Shown: in pieces, positions 34,206-41,831 of the stretch
Position numbering within the stretch: the first letter of the stretch is position 1
Layout: each line of letters begins with the position of its first letter
NCBI RefSeq assembly: GCF_003570725.1
Contig: NZ_QWVS01000008.1
Coordinates: forward strand, 18,079-82,078
From: Peribacillus asahii
Lineage (GTDB): Bacteria; Bacillota; Bacilli; Bacillales; DSM-1321
Direction: 5' to 3'
Length of the DNA: 64,000 nucleotides
Made by a program: the position numbers and the translations under genes
Notes under the pieces: generated by a model
Told to the model about the DNA's origin: nothing
The model's input: the letters and a program-made list of their open reading frames with translations, nothing else
The model's database searches: none

Positions 34206-35546
34206 CTATTTAGGCAAGATAATCGTAAAAGTCGCCCCTTTTCCTTCGACACTTTCTAAGGTGATATGCCCACCATGCTGTTCAACAATACGCATTGCAA
34301 TCGATAACCCTAAACCAGCCCCTCCCGTTTTACGACTTCGCGCTTTATCCACACGGTATAATCGATCAAAAACATGCGCTTGAGCTTCTAACGGAATTCC
34401 AACGCCCTTATCCGTTACACTAATGTTTACACTGTCTTTCTTGTCTTTCAATTCCACAGTAATATGATCATCGCTATATTTCTTCGCATTATCTAATAAA
34501 ATAACGAGTAATTGAATAAAGCTTTGTTCATGTATTTTCATTTGAATGGTCGATTGTTCATTCCTTATATAAATGTCATGCGCAAAAGCCTGCTGCAATC
34601 TTTGAATGGTTGTTTCGACGATTGATACGATATTGACCACTTCTTTTTCATTTTCAATAATCTCTTCAGATTTTGCTAATTGTAATAATTGCTCGGTTAA
34701 ATACTTCATTCGATTCGCTTCCGATCCAATCGCTTCAATCGCTTCTTCCAATATATCAGGACGCTCTTTCCCCCAGCGTTTCAATAATTTCACATAGCTA
34801 TCAATAACCGTTAAAGGCGTCTTAAGCTCATGTGAAGCATCTGATACAAACTGTTCTTGCTTTGTATAGCTTTCTTCTAACTTACTAATCATTCGATTGA
34901 ATGTCATCGCCATTTCCGTTAATTCATCTTTTGTACGGTTCGTGATTGTAATTTGTTCAAACGATCCTTCTTCTTCAATCGTTTTCATCGTTTGCGTAAG
35001 ACGTTGAATCGGTAACGAAATTACACGGCCTAAAAAACCACTCGTTACAAATAATATAATAATGACAATAATCGTTGCGAATACTAATACCCATTTCAAC
35101 TCATGAATCGTATCAAACAGAAAATCAACATTTTCGACTAGTTGTAAATTAATAACTTCTCCATTTTCATCGATTGTAGGAATGGAGACACTTACAAACA
35201 TAGATTCTTCATAGGAAAAGACATCTTCCATTTGATCATCATTATACATACTCTTTATATCCAAATAATCATCATCCGTTGTCACTTGTCTAATCGGATG
35301 ACCCTTTCCATCGACGGTACGGATAATACCATCGCTTATTAAATACGCCTCTAATACTTGTTGCATAGAGGCATCTTTATTTTTATTCAACTCTTCTATA
35401 ATATTATAGGAGGTATTTACCAAACGATTGTGCTCCGACGTAATTGCTCTATTTTGAAAAATCAAATAAATCGACGTATTCGCTATAATAAGTAAAACAA
35501 TTAATACAACAGTTGTTGATAACTGTATACGAGTTCGTAATTTCAT
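34206..35546 (-). CDS. sensor histidine kinase (HAMP, EnvZ/BaeS-like architecture)
   Basis: 446 residues: transmembrane helix ~12-32, an extracellular sensor loop of about 115 residues, a second helix ~150-172, a HAMP domain ~173-228, a HisKA domain with the phosphorylated His in VSDASHELKTPLTVIDSY (~residue 239), and a HATPase with the N box (LDNAKKYS), DKGVGIP and GGAGLGLSIA. It is translated with the response regulator gene just upstream (3-base gap). The architecture and gene order resemble YkoH of B. subtilis. Signal unknown; operon partners point to an organic anion or glycerate, or to metal via the PepSY protein. Confidence 0.93.
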   Translation of the reverse strand: MKLRTRIQLSTTVVLIVLLIIANTSIYLIFQNRAITSEHNRLVNTSYNIIEELNKNKDASMQQVLEAYLISDGIIRTVDGKGHPIRQVTTDDDYLDIKSMYNDDQMEDVFSYEESMFVSVSIPTIDENGEVINLQLVENVDFLFDTIHELKWVLVFATIIVIIILFVTSGFLGRVISLPIQRLTQTMKTIEEEGSFEQITITNRTKDELTEMAMTFNRMISKLEESYTKQEQFVSDASHELKTPLTVIDSYVKLLKRWGKERPDILEEAIEAIGSEANRMKYLTEQLLQLAKSEEIIENEKEVVNIVSIVETTIQRLQQAFAHDIYIRNEQSTIQMKIHEQSFIQLLVILLDNAKKYSDDHITVELKDKKDSVNISVTDKGVGIPLEAQAHVFDRLYRVDKARSRKTGGAGLGLSIAMRIVEQHGGHITLESVEGKGATFTIILPK

Positions 35547-35549
35547 ACA

Positions 35550-36239
35550 CTAATCCTTAATCATATAACCGACACCGCGAACAGTATGAATCAACTGATC
35601 TTCCTTCGAGTCCGTTAATTTTTTTCTTAAATAGCGAATATATACATCTACTACATTTGTATCTCCATAGTAGTCAAATCCCCATACTTGATTTAAAATT
35701 TGTTCTCTTTCAAGCGCTTGATTTTTGTTTGTCACTAAATAAAGCAGAAGATCATATTCCCGTGGCGTTAATTCTATATTTCTTTCATCTTTATATACTT
35801 CTCTCGTATTTGTATGAATAGCAATAGAATGACAATAAAAGATATTCGACTCTGATTGAGAAAGTTCACTTTTATGCTTAAAACGTAGATTAACCCGAAT
35901 TCTAGCAAGCAATTCTTCAATTTCAAATGGTTTTGTCATATAATCGTTTGCGCCTAAGTCAAGTCCATTCACTTTATCATAGACAGAGCTGCGTGCCGTC
36001 AACATAATCACAACAATTTCATTGCTCATATGACGAATTCGTCTTAATACTTCCATGCCATTTAACTCAGGAATCATCACGTCTAAAATGACTAAGTCAA
36101 TCTCTTTCTGCTCGACAATAGACAGTCCTTCTCGTCCTGTATGGGCAACACTTACTTGATATCCTTCGTATTCTAATTCCAACTGAATCACTCGTGCAAT
36201 TTTTTCATCATCTTCAATAATTAATATATGATGGTTCAT
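35550..36239 (-). CDS. OmpR/PhoB-family response regulator
   Basis: 229 residues from ATG 36239, which follows GAGGTGAAGG (an upstream frame to 36278 overlaps the transporter gene). Receiver domain with the acidic pair at 10-11 and phospho-Asp53 (ILDVMIPELNG), the conserved Thr (MLTARSS) and Lys (MTKPFE), then a winged HTH with LTPREYDLLLYLV and NVVDVYIRYLRKKL. Pairs with the following kinase. A set of four tandem 10-bp repeats before the first gene of the operon (38941-38980) is the likely target of this regulator, since OmpR-type proteins bind such repeats. Confidence 0.93.
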   Translation of the reverse strand: MNHHILIIEDDEKIARVIQLELEYEGYQVSVAHTGREGLSIVEQKEIDLVILDVMIPELNGMEVLRRIRHMSNEIVVIMLTARSSVYDKVNGLDLGANDYMTKPFEIEELLARIRVNLRFKHKSELSQSESNIFYCHSIAIHTNTREVYKDERNIELTPREYDLLLYLVTNKNQALEREQILNQVWGFDYYGDTNVVDVYIRYLRKKLTDSKEDQLIHTVRGVGYMIKD

Positions 36240-36250
36240 TCCTTCACCTC

Positions 36251-37702
36251 TTATAAATACATCCCCGCCCACTGCCAATAAGAAAAGTAAAACATCATCG
36301 TAACGAAAATATAAAGGGGCATTAGAACCGCACTCACTTTAACTAAATGTTTTGCATCATAGGAAATGTCCCCTTCTTCATAAAAAAGCAACAACGCCTT
36401 TGAGCTAACAGGAAACGTCACACAATAATTCATGCCTATTAACCCTAAAAAAACAACTGTCGCAGCATTCACTCCGATTGTTTCACTAAAAACTATTAAA
36501 CTCGGAATAAAAACGACAGCACGCGTTGTATGAGAAGTAATGTATAAATGACTTGTGACCGTTACAAGTAAAATAACAAACACAATCAACCATTCTGGTG
36601 CATCCACAAATAGATGCAGCATACGAAACATCTTTTGCTCGATCCAATGAACGACCCCTGTATCCACTAATACTTTTCCAAGTGCAGTGGCTGCAGCGAC
36701 AAATATAATCAAGTTCCAAGAGACTGATTTCATCCCTTGCTTCCAACTAACGACACCATAATTCGGCAACATAAATAGAACAGCACCAATCATCGTAATC
36801 AATGCAATACCATACCCATGAAGACTTTCTGTCACCCAGCCTATAATTAAAAATGAGATTAACATCACAGTCTTTCTTTCACTTTTATTCAAAGGCTGTC
36901 TCAACACAGGAATTTCCTGTATTTTTACGTCTTCCATCTCCTTTGCCCCATCTTTAGGCCAATACATCCATTTTATTATAGTAAATGAAATAAGTGTAAT
37001 AAATAGAGCGAACGGCCCACCCCATATCAGCCATTGTATATATGAAATCGATTCACCGACTGTATTTTCAAGCAAACTAATTCCAATAATATGAGATCCT
37101 GCACCAATTAAAGTAGCCGATGTACTGATTAATATAATAACAGGTGCCATAATCGCCAACACACTTTGTTCTTTCGGAGAAAATTTCGAATGCAGCTGTT
37201 TGATAATGGGCATCGACAAAGCCGCTCTTCCTGAAGTAGACGGAATAAAAAAAGCAGATCCGAACAAAATTGAAGTGATACCAAACAGGGCATGACTTTT
37301 TTGTTTAGAACGCCTCAGTAAGTACTGGCTGTATCGTTCAGCTAGTCCCGACTGTTTCACCGCTTCCCCAATAATAAACGAGCCAATCATTAACCACACT
37401 ACTTCCTCCGCGAGTGCATTATATAATAATTCCGGATTTCCTGCCTTTAATAGGATAATGAATAAAATAAGCACAACGGCTACAAAACCAGCAGGAAACT
37501 TCGTCACAATCCACAAGGTCATTGCTGACAAGAAAGCAAATAAGGATACTTTGGCACGGTAATCCAGCTCATCAATCAGTACAATAAGCACTAAGAAAAA
37601 AACGTGCACACTTACTATAGCTAACAGCTTGGTAGATACTTGATTGAGCCACGTATAGATTTGCTTTTGTTTCGATACGTATTTATCCATTCTCTTAATC
37701 AT
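36251..37702 (-). CDS. DASS (SLC13)-family sodium:anion transporter
   Basis: 483 residues, about 11-12 transmembrane helices, of the divalent anion:sodium symporter group (helices with PSTSGRAALSMPII and ITSHTTRAVVFIPS, equivalent to the two Na/substrate signature loops SNT/SxT of VcINDY-type carriers). Substrates in this family are di- or tricarboxylates or sulfate. Being directly downstream of glycerate kinase (5-base gap) and before a two-component system, it may import glycerate or a related hydroxy-acid; this is inference. Start ATG 37702 or the in-frame ATG at 37690. Confidence 0.82.
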   Translation of the reverse strand: MIKRMDKYVSKQKQIYTWLNQVSTKLLAIVSVHVFFLVLIVLIDELDYRAKVSLFAFLSAMTLWIVTKFPAGFVAVVLILFIILLKAGNPELLYNALAEEVVWLMIGSFIIGEAVKQSGLAERYSQYLLRRSKQKSHALFGITSILFGSAFFIPSTSGRAALSMPIIKQLHSKFSPKEQSVLAIMAPVIILISTSATLIGAGSHIIGISLLENTVGESISYIQWLIWGGPFALFITLISFTIIKWMYWPKDGAKEMEDVKIQEIPVLRQPLNKSERKTVMLISFLIIGWVTESLHGYGIALITMIGAVLFMLPNYGVVSWKQGMKSVSWNLIIFVAAATALGKVLVDTGVVHWIEQKMFRMLHLFVDAPEWLIVFVILLVTVTSHLYITSHTTRAVVFIPSLIVFSETIGVNAATVVFLGLIGMNYCVTFPVSSKALLLFYEEGDISYDAKHLVKVSAVLMPLYIFVTMMFYFSYWQWAGMYL

Positions 37703-37707
37703 ATTGA

Positions 37708-38886
37708 CTAAATCCTCTCTCTAATCAGCTTCTTCTCAGCCATTTCTAAGCCAATGACGATTTGTCTTAACACAGACTCTGTACTCTCTTCAATCCATTC
37801 CGGAGCTTTTATCATCGCTTTTTCCAAAGATGTCGGCTTTTGAATAATGCTTAAATAAGCGTCGATACCTGCCTCATAGTTTAAAGTGGCCCCTTTACCA
37901 ATCGTACCGGTGATAGCAATGACCGGTATATTATGTTTTTTAGCAATTCTCGCAACCTCTGACGGAATCTTTCCATTTGGTGTTTGAAAATCCAAACTCC
38001 CTTCCGCCGTCATAACCACATCTGCCGTCGCAATTTTTTCTTCTATTCGAATGTAGTCCATAATAATATCAAAACGGGGATGCAATACAGCACCTGCAAA
38101 AGCAATCAGTCCTGCTCCTAGTCCACCCGATGCTCCGCTCCCTGGAAGCAATCGAACATCCATCCCTAACTCTTCTTGAATTAAAGAAGCATAATGTTCT
38201 AACGCTGCTGATAATTGCTCTACTTGTTGGGATGTTGCTCCTTTTTGAGGACCGAAAACACGTGCGACCCCGTTCTCTCCGCATAACACGTTCTTCCAAT
38301 TACAAGCAACATCGACAGTCACATTCCCTAACCGTTGATCCAGCTGTGTTGTGTCAATCGAATCGACCTTTATCAAATCCTCTCCTCCATGGACTTCGAT
38401 CATTTGTTTTTCCTTATCTAAAAATCGAACACCTAATGCTTGAGCTAATCCTGCTCCTCCATCCGATGTACCTGAGTCACCGCAACCGATGAGAATATGG
38501 TCAACACCAAAATCGAGGGCAGAACGAATCAACTCTCCTACACCATATGTTGTCGTTTTTAACGGGTTTCTTTGATTGCGCGGCACCAACTTTAACCCTG
38601 CAACAGCAGCCATTTCAATCACAGCCGTTCGTCTATCACCCTCCACAAAGATTCCAAAGTAACTGACAATCTTCTCTCCTACGGGACCCGTCACTTCTCT
38701 ATAAATGAACTCTCCATCTTTTAGATTTACAATCGTTTTGGCAAACCCTTCTCCTCCATCAATCATCGGAACAACTTCTAAATCAAACGTTTGATTAAAT
38801 TTTCTTGCCCCTCTCTCCATCGCTAACGCCACTTCCTCCGCATCCAAACATTCTTTAAATCGTGACGGCACCATTACAATTTTCAC
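37708..38886 (-). CDS. glycerate kinase (GarK/GlxK type)
   Basis: Phosphorylates D-glycerate to 2-phosphoglycerate (or 3-phosphoglycerate in some members). 392 residues with VMVPSRFKECLDAEEVALAMERG at the start, PMIDGGEGFAKTI, GCGDSGTSDGGAGLAQALG and LLPGSGASGGLGAG in the middle, and TAEGSLDFQTPNGKIPSEVA near the end. The start codon is GTG at 38886 after GGGGGAGGA. First gene of the apparent operon with transporter, two-component system and PepSY gene. Confidence 0.92.
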   Translation of the reverse strand: MKIVMVPSRFKECLDAEEVALAMERGARKFNQTFDLEVVPMIDGGEGFAKTIVNLKDGEFIYREVTGPVGEKIVSYFGIFVEGDRRTAVIEMAAVAGLKLVPRNQRNPLKTTTYGVGELIRSALDFGVDHILIGCGDSGTSDGGAGLAQALGVRFLDKEKQMIEVHGGEDLIKVDSIDTTQLDQRLGNVTVDVACNWKNVLCGENGVARVFGPQKGATSQQVEQLSAALEHYASLIQEELGMDVRLLPGSGASGGLGAGLIAFAGAVLHPRFDIIMDYIRIEEKIATADVVMTAEGSLDFQTPNGKIPSEVARIAKKHNIPVIAITGTIGKGATLNYEAGIDAYLSIIQKPTSLEKAMIKAPEWIEESTESVLRQIVIGLEMAEKKLIRERI

Positions 38887-38940
38887 TCAACATTCCTCCC
38901 CCAAAAATCTTTTATTACTTTATAAGATACGTTTAAAAAG

Positions 38941-38980
38941 CTAATAGAAATTTAGAGAAATGTTAAGAAATGATTAGAAA
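38941..38980 (-). promoter_or_regulatory. four tandem 10-bp repeats, likely response-regulator binding array
   Basis: On the minus strand the array is four consecutive decamers of the form TTTCT-N5 (…TAATCA, …TTAACA-like, …CTAAA, …ATTAG variants). It ends ~55 bases before the glycerate kinase start; a possible -10 (TATCTT/TATAAA) follows downstream. It lies in the 352-base gap 38887-39238, which otherwise contains the two terminators and the DnaA-like boxes listed below. Confidence 0.6.
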
Positions 38981-39090
38981 GTGAATTAAAATCAATTAGC
39001 TAACGAAACATATGAGCCCTTCCCATACATTCGTTACAATCGAAAAACATCAACAATATTCATTAATATAGCCAAAAGTTTATAAGAAAA

Positions 39091-39133
39091 AAGGATAGAC
39101 AATCGCTAATATCATTCACGATTATCTATCCTT
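39091..39133 (-). terminator. second (distal) terminator of the OPT/PqqD operon
   Basis: Stem AAGGATAGAcAATCG / CGATTaTCTATCCTT with a 13-base loop, followed on the minus strand by TTTTTTC. Confidence 0.75.
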
Positions 39134-39156
39134 CTTCTATTCTCCAAATAAAAAAT

Positions 39157-39186
39157 ACCCTTGCAGAAAGCACTCTTTACAAGGGT
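39157..39186 (-). terminator. first terminator of the OPT/PqqD operon
   Basis: Stem ACCCTTG / CAAGGGT around a 16-base loop, followed on the minus strand by ATTTTTTATT. In tandem with the next terminator. Confidence 0.7.
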
Positions 39187-39208
39187 TCGAATGTATATCG
39201 TCTTTAGT

Positions 39209-39228
39209 TTATCCACATTTTATCCACA
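39209..39228 (-). repeat. two perfect DnaA boxes, 11 bases apart
   Basis: TTATCCACA at 39209-39217 and again at 39220-39228, both exact matches to TTATNCACA and on the same face of the helix. The palindrome GTCACTGTGAC (39238-39248) adjoins them and overlaps the stop codon of the PqqD-like gene. Confidence 0.6.
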
Positions 39229-39238
39229 ACACCTAAAG

Positions 39239-39595
39239 TCACTGTGACTCCCATGTAATCCAATTTTGCACTTCAAGGATTTCTAGAAATTTAGCCAGGC
39301 GTGGCAGGGCCGGCTCAGCCGCTTCTCCAAAATGGGCAATCATCGCTTCGGAGATATCCTGAACATTTTTGTGTTGCTCTATTTGTTCAATAACAAATGC
39401 CCCGAATTGATCTAGCTTAATTCGACGAACCTTAGGCTGTTTGAAGAAACGAATAGAAAATCGTTCCAAAGCATTTGTCCGCTGAATGATTAAATAACTC
39501 CCTTTAACATTATCTCGTTCCAGGCTAACGCTTTCTTTCAAAAGAGGAACCATTGTTAATAGGTTCCTCTTTTCAGATTGGCGCTTATGAAACAT
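39239..39595 (-). CDS. PqqD-like (RiPP recognition element fold) protein paired with OPT transporter
   Basis: A 118-residue protein whose core (~residues 20-100, NALERFSIRFFKQPKVRRIKLDQFGAFVIEQIEQ) resembles PqqD-type winged helices, which bind leader peptides of ribosomal peptides. No precursor peptide or radical-SAM gene lies nearby. It overlaps the end of the OPT gene by 11 bases, so translation is probably coupled. An alternative start is ATG 39552 (MVPLLKE..., 104 residues), more typical of the family; its ribosome site AAGAGG is locked in a perfect hairpin (39541-39570). Function unknown; a role linked to peptide transport is inferred from pairing. Confidence 0.72.
   Translation of the reverse strand: MFHKRQSEKRNLLTMVPLLKESVSLERDNVKGSYLIIQRTNALERFSIRFFKQPKVRRIKLDQFGAFVIEQIEQHKNVQDISEAMIAHFGEAAEPALPRLAKFLEILEVQNWITWESQ
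39541..39570 (-). promoter_or_regulatory. hairpin covering the internal ribosome site of the PqqD-like gene
   Basis: Perfect 10-bp stem AAGAGGAACC / GGTTCCTCTT with a 10-base loop, flanked by A and T on either side. On the minus strand the first arm holds the AAGAGG Shine-Dalgarno and the ATG at 39552 borders the second arm. It also resembles a small terminator. Confidence 0.5.
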
Positions 39596-41486
39596 TTCGT
39601 TTTTTCCCTTTATTCGATATATACCAAAGCACTCCAGCTAGCACAAGGAATAATAAGAATGAGAATAGATCACTTGCAATCACAACAGCATCCGGCATTT
39701 GAAGACCGAACGCAATTAAAATCGCAATCAGAACACCTACTAACGATTCTCCAGCAATTAAACCAGAAGCAAATAATGTTCCTCTATCTACACGTTCTTT
39801 ACGTACTTCTTCTGTTTTGGCACGACGTTCCACAAAGTAACGGACAAATCCACCAATCATAATCGGTGCACTCGTATGAACTGGCAAGTAGATACCTACT
39901 GCCACAACTAATGAATTTAACCCGCAAAATTCTAACGTAATCGCAATAGTTGCACCAATAAAGATTAACGTCCATGGTAAGTCTCCACCAAGAACACCTT
40001 CAGCCAAGATTTTCATAAGGGCTGCCTTCGGTGCAGGAAGTGCTGCAGAACCCATTGTGTAGGCTCTATCCATGAGAATTAAAATGAACCCAATAACAGA
40101 AGCAGAAGCCAAAACTCCAATCATCATAGCGATTTGTTGTTTCCATGGCGTTCCACCTACAATATAACCTGTCTTTAAATCTTGTGAGATATCCCCCGCT
40201 ACCGCAAGTGCTGTACAGATGATAGCGGCAACTGTAATGGCAGCAATCATACCGCTTGTCCCTGTAAAACCAGTCGCTTTATACGTAACAGCAACAATCA
40301 ATAAAGTAGCGATGGTCATTCCAGATACAGGAGAAGATGAACTCCCAACAACCCCAACAACTCGAGAAGCAACCGTTACAAATAAAAATCCAAAAATAGC
40401 AATAGCAATCGCCCCAATAATCCCTACATCTGTTAGAGGGCTAAAAGCAATGACTAAAATGACAATAATCGTCCCTAACCAAACATATTTTGCTGGCATA
40501 TCTTGTTCCGTACGAAGAGGACCTGCTGTCAATTTTCCTTTATTAGCTTGTAAACTTTTCGCAGTAGCAAACAAAGAGCTGAATAGAATCGGTAATGTTT
40601 TAACAAGTGTAATTAATCCACCTGTCGCTACAGCCCCAGCCCCAATATAACGGATATAAGAATCCCAAATACCCCATGCATCTAATTCACCAATTGGTAC
40701 ATCAGAAGGGAAAATAGCGGTTGCACTGCTACCTCCAAAGAAACTAATCATCGGTATAATGACAATCCAAGCAAGCAATCCGCCCGCAAGCATTTGTCCC
40801 GCAACACGAGGACCAATAATATATCCTACCCCTAAAAGAGCTGGAAAGGCATCGAGTCCTACCACCGCATTTTTAAAATTCGTAATCCCTGTTTCCACTT
40901 CCGTTTTAAACAGTTTAAATCCATCTCCAAGCGCTTTAATAACCCCACCGATTACTAAACCGATTCCGATTAATTTAGCACTTGTTCCACCTTTCTCACC
41001 TGATTTCAATACTTCAGCACACGCTGTTCCTTCAGGATAAGGTAATGTTTCATGCTCTCTTACAATTAAAAGCTGGCGAAGAGGTACCATCATAAAGACG
41101 CCTAGAAACCCTCCGGTTAATACAATAAAAATAATAAGCCCTTGCGTAATCTCCATATCCCACAAAAATAGTGCTGGAATGGTAAATACCGCACCGGCAG
41201 CAACGGCTTCCCCAGCAGTTGTCATCGTTTGTACGATATTATTTTCTAAAATTGATTTTCTACGAAAAATCCCTCTTAAAATCGCCATCGAAATAACTGC
41301 CGCGGGAATCGAAGCAGATACAGTTAAACCAATGAGCAAACCTAAGTAGGCATTCGCTGCACCAAATACAATCGCAAGAATAATTCCAAGAACAATAGCC
41401 GTAACCGTTAATTCTGGAAGAGATTTCGATGCGGGTACATAAGGTACAAATTTACTCTCTTTAGAATTATTTGACAATTTACTCAC
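39585..41486 (-). CDS. OPT-family oligopeptide transporter
   Basis: 633-residue proton-coupled oligopeptide transporter with about 15-16 membrane helices. Family features: the N-terminal ELTVTAIVLGIILAIVFGAANAYLGLLIGLTVSASIPAAVIS, YPEGTACAEVLKSGE, and the VGGTPWKQQIAMMIG loop. The repeated GGxxAG-type glycine patterns in the middle are typical of bacterial OPT members. Substrate unknown: small peptides or metal-siderophore-like compounds are possible in this family. First gene of a two-gene operon with the PqqD-like protein. Confidence 0.92.
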   Translation of the reverse strand: MSKLSNNSKESKFVPYVPASKSLPELTVTAIVLGIILAIVFGAANAYLGLLIGLTVSASIPAAVISMAILRGIFRRKSILENNIVQTMTTAGEAVAAGAVFTIPALFLWDMEITQGLIIFIVLTGGFLGVFMMVPLRQLLIVREHETLPYPEGTACAEVLKSGEKGGTSAKLIGIGLVIGGVIKALGDGFKLFKTEVETGITNFKNAVVGLDAFPALLGVGYIIGPRVAGQMLAGGLLAWIVIIPMISFFGGSSATAIFPSDVPIGELDAWGIWDSYIRYIGAGAVATGGLITLVKTLPILFSSLFATAKSLQANKGKLTAGPLRTEQDMPAKYVWLGTIIVILVIAFSPLTDVGIIGAIAIAIFGFLFVTVASRVVGVVGSSSSPVSGMTIATLLIVAVTYKATGFTGTSGMIAAITVAAIICTALAVAGDISQDLKTGYIVGGTPWKQQIAMMIGVLASASVIGFILILMDRAYTMGSAALPAPKAALMKILAEGVLGGDLPWTLIFIGATIAITLEFCGLNSLVVAVGIYLPVHTSAPIMIGGFVRYFVERRAKTEEVRKERVDRGTLFASGLIAGESLVGVLIAILIAFGLQMPDAVVIASDLFSFLLFLVLAGVLWYISNKGKKRNVS

Positions 41487-41518
41487 TTCCTATATTCACT
41501 TATAAAATCACGCATAAT

Positions 41519-41548
41519 ATTATATCACTGTAATTTAATAACTTACAA
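41519..41548 (-). promoter_or_regulatory. probable sigma-A promoter of the OPT operon
   Basis: Minus strand TTGTAA (41543-41548), an 18-base spacer, and TATAAT (41519-41524), about 35 bases before the gene. The rest of the 345-base gap 41487-41831 is AT-rich with no other feature recognised except the permease terminator. Confidence 0.55.
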
Positions 41549-41775
41549 ACACAACAATTTTTCACTTTATTCATACAATAGTGAAAATTCAAATCAATAA
41601 ATTACTTTATCGGTATAATTTAATATAACTCCATTTTTCAATCTTTTTAGAGAATAAAACGACTATTTTCTATATTTTCTCTTCTTCTTAATATTTATGT
41701 ATGAAATTATAACAAGGAACTAAAGTAACTGTTTACTCAAACACCACAAGTGGTTGGTCTCAGATACTGTATAAT

Positions 41776-41829
41776 AAAAAAAGCGTATAGAAAACTAATG
41801 ACAATCATTAGCTTCTATACGCTTTTTTT
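41776..41829 (-). terminator. intrinsic terminator of the amino-acid permease gene
   Basis: Long stem AAAAAGCGTATAGAA / TTCTATACGCTTTTT enclosing an inner CTAATGA / TCATTAG hairpin, T-rich at both ends, directly after the stop codon. Confidence 0.88.
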
Positions 41830-41831
41830 CA

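Noticed and set aside
40219..40650. Plus-strand 143-codon frame inside the OPT gene.
   Set aside because: Antisense to a strong membrane-protein gene, with no ribosome site or promoter.
41560..41600. CodY-like AATTTTC motif upstream of the OPT operon, tempting because CodY controls peptide transporters.
   Set aside because: About five mismatches to the 15-base consensus; not distinguishable from AT-rich background.
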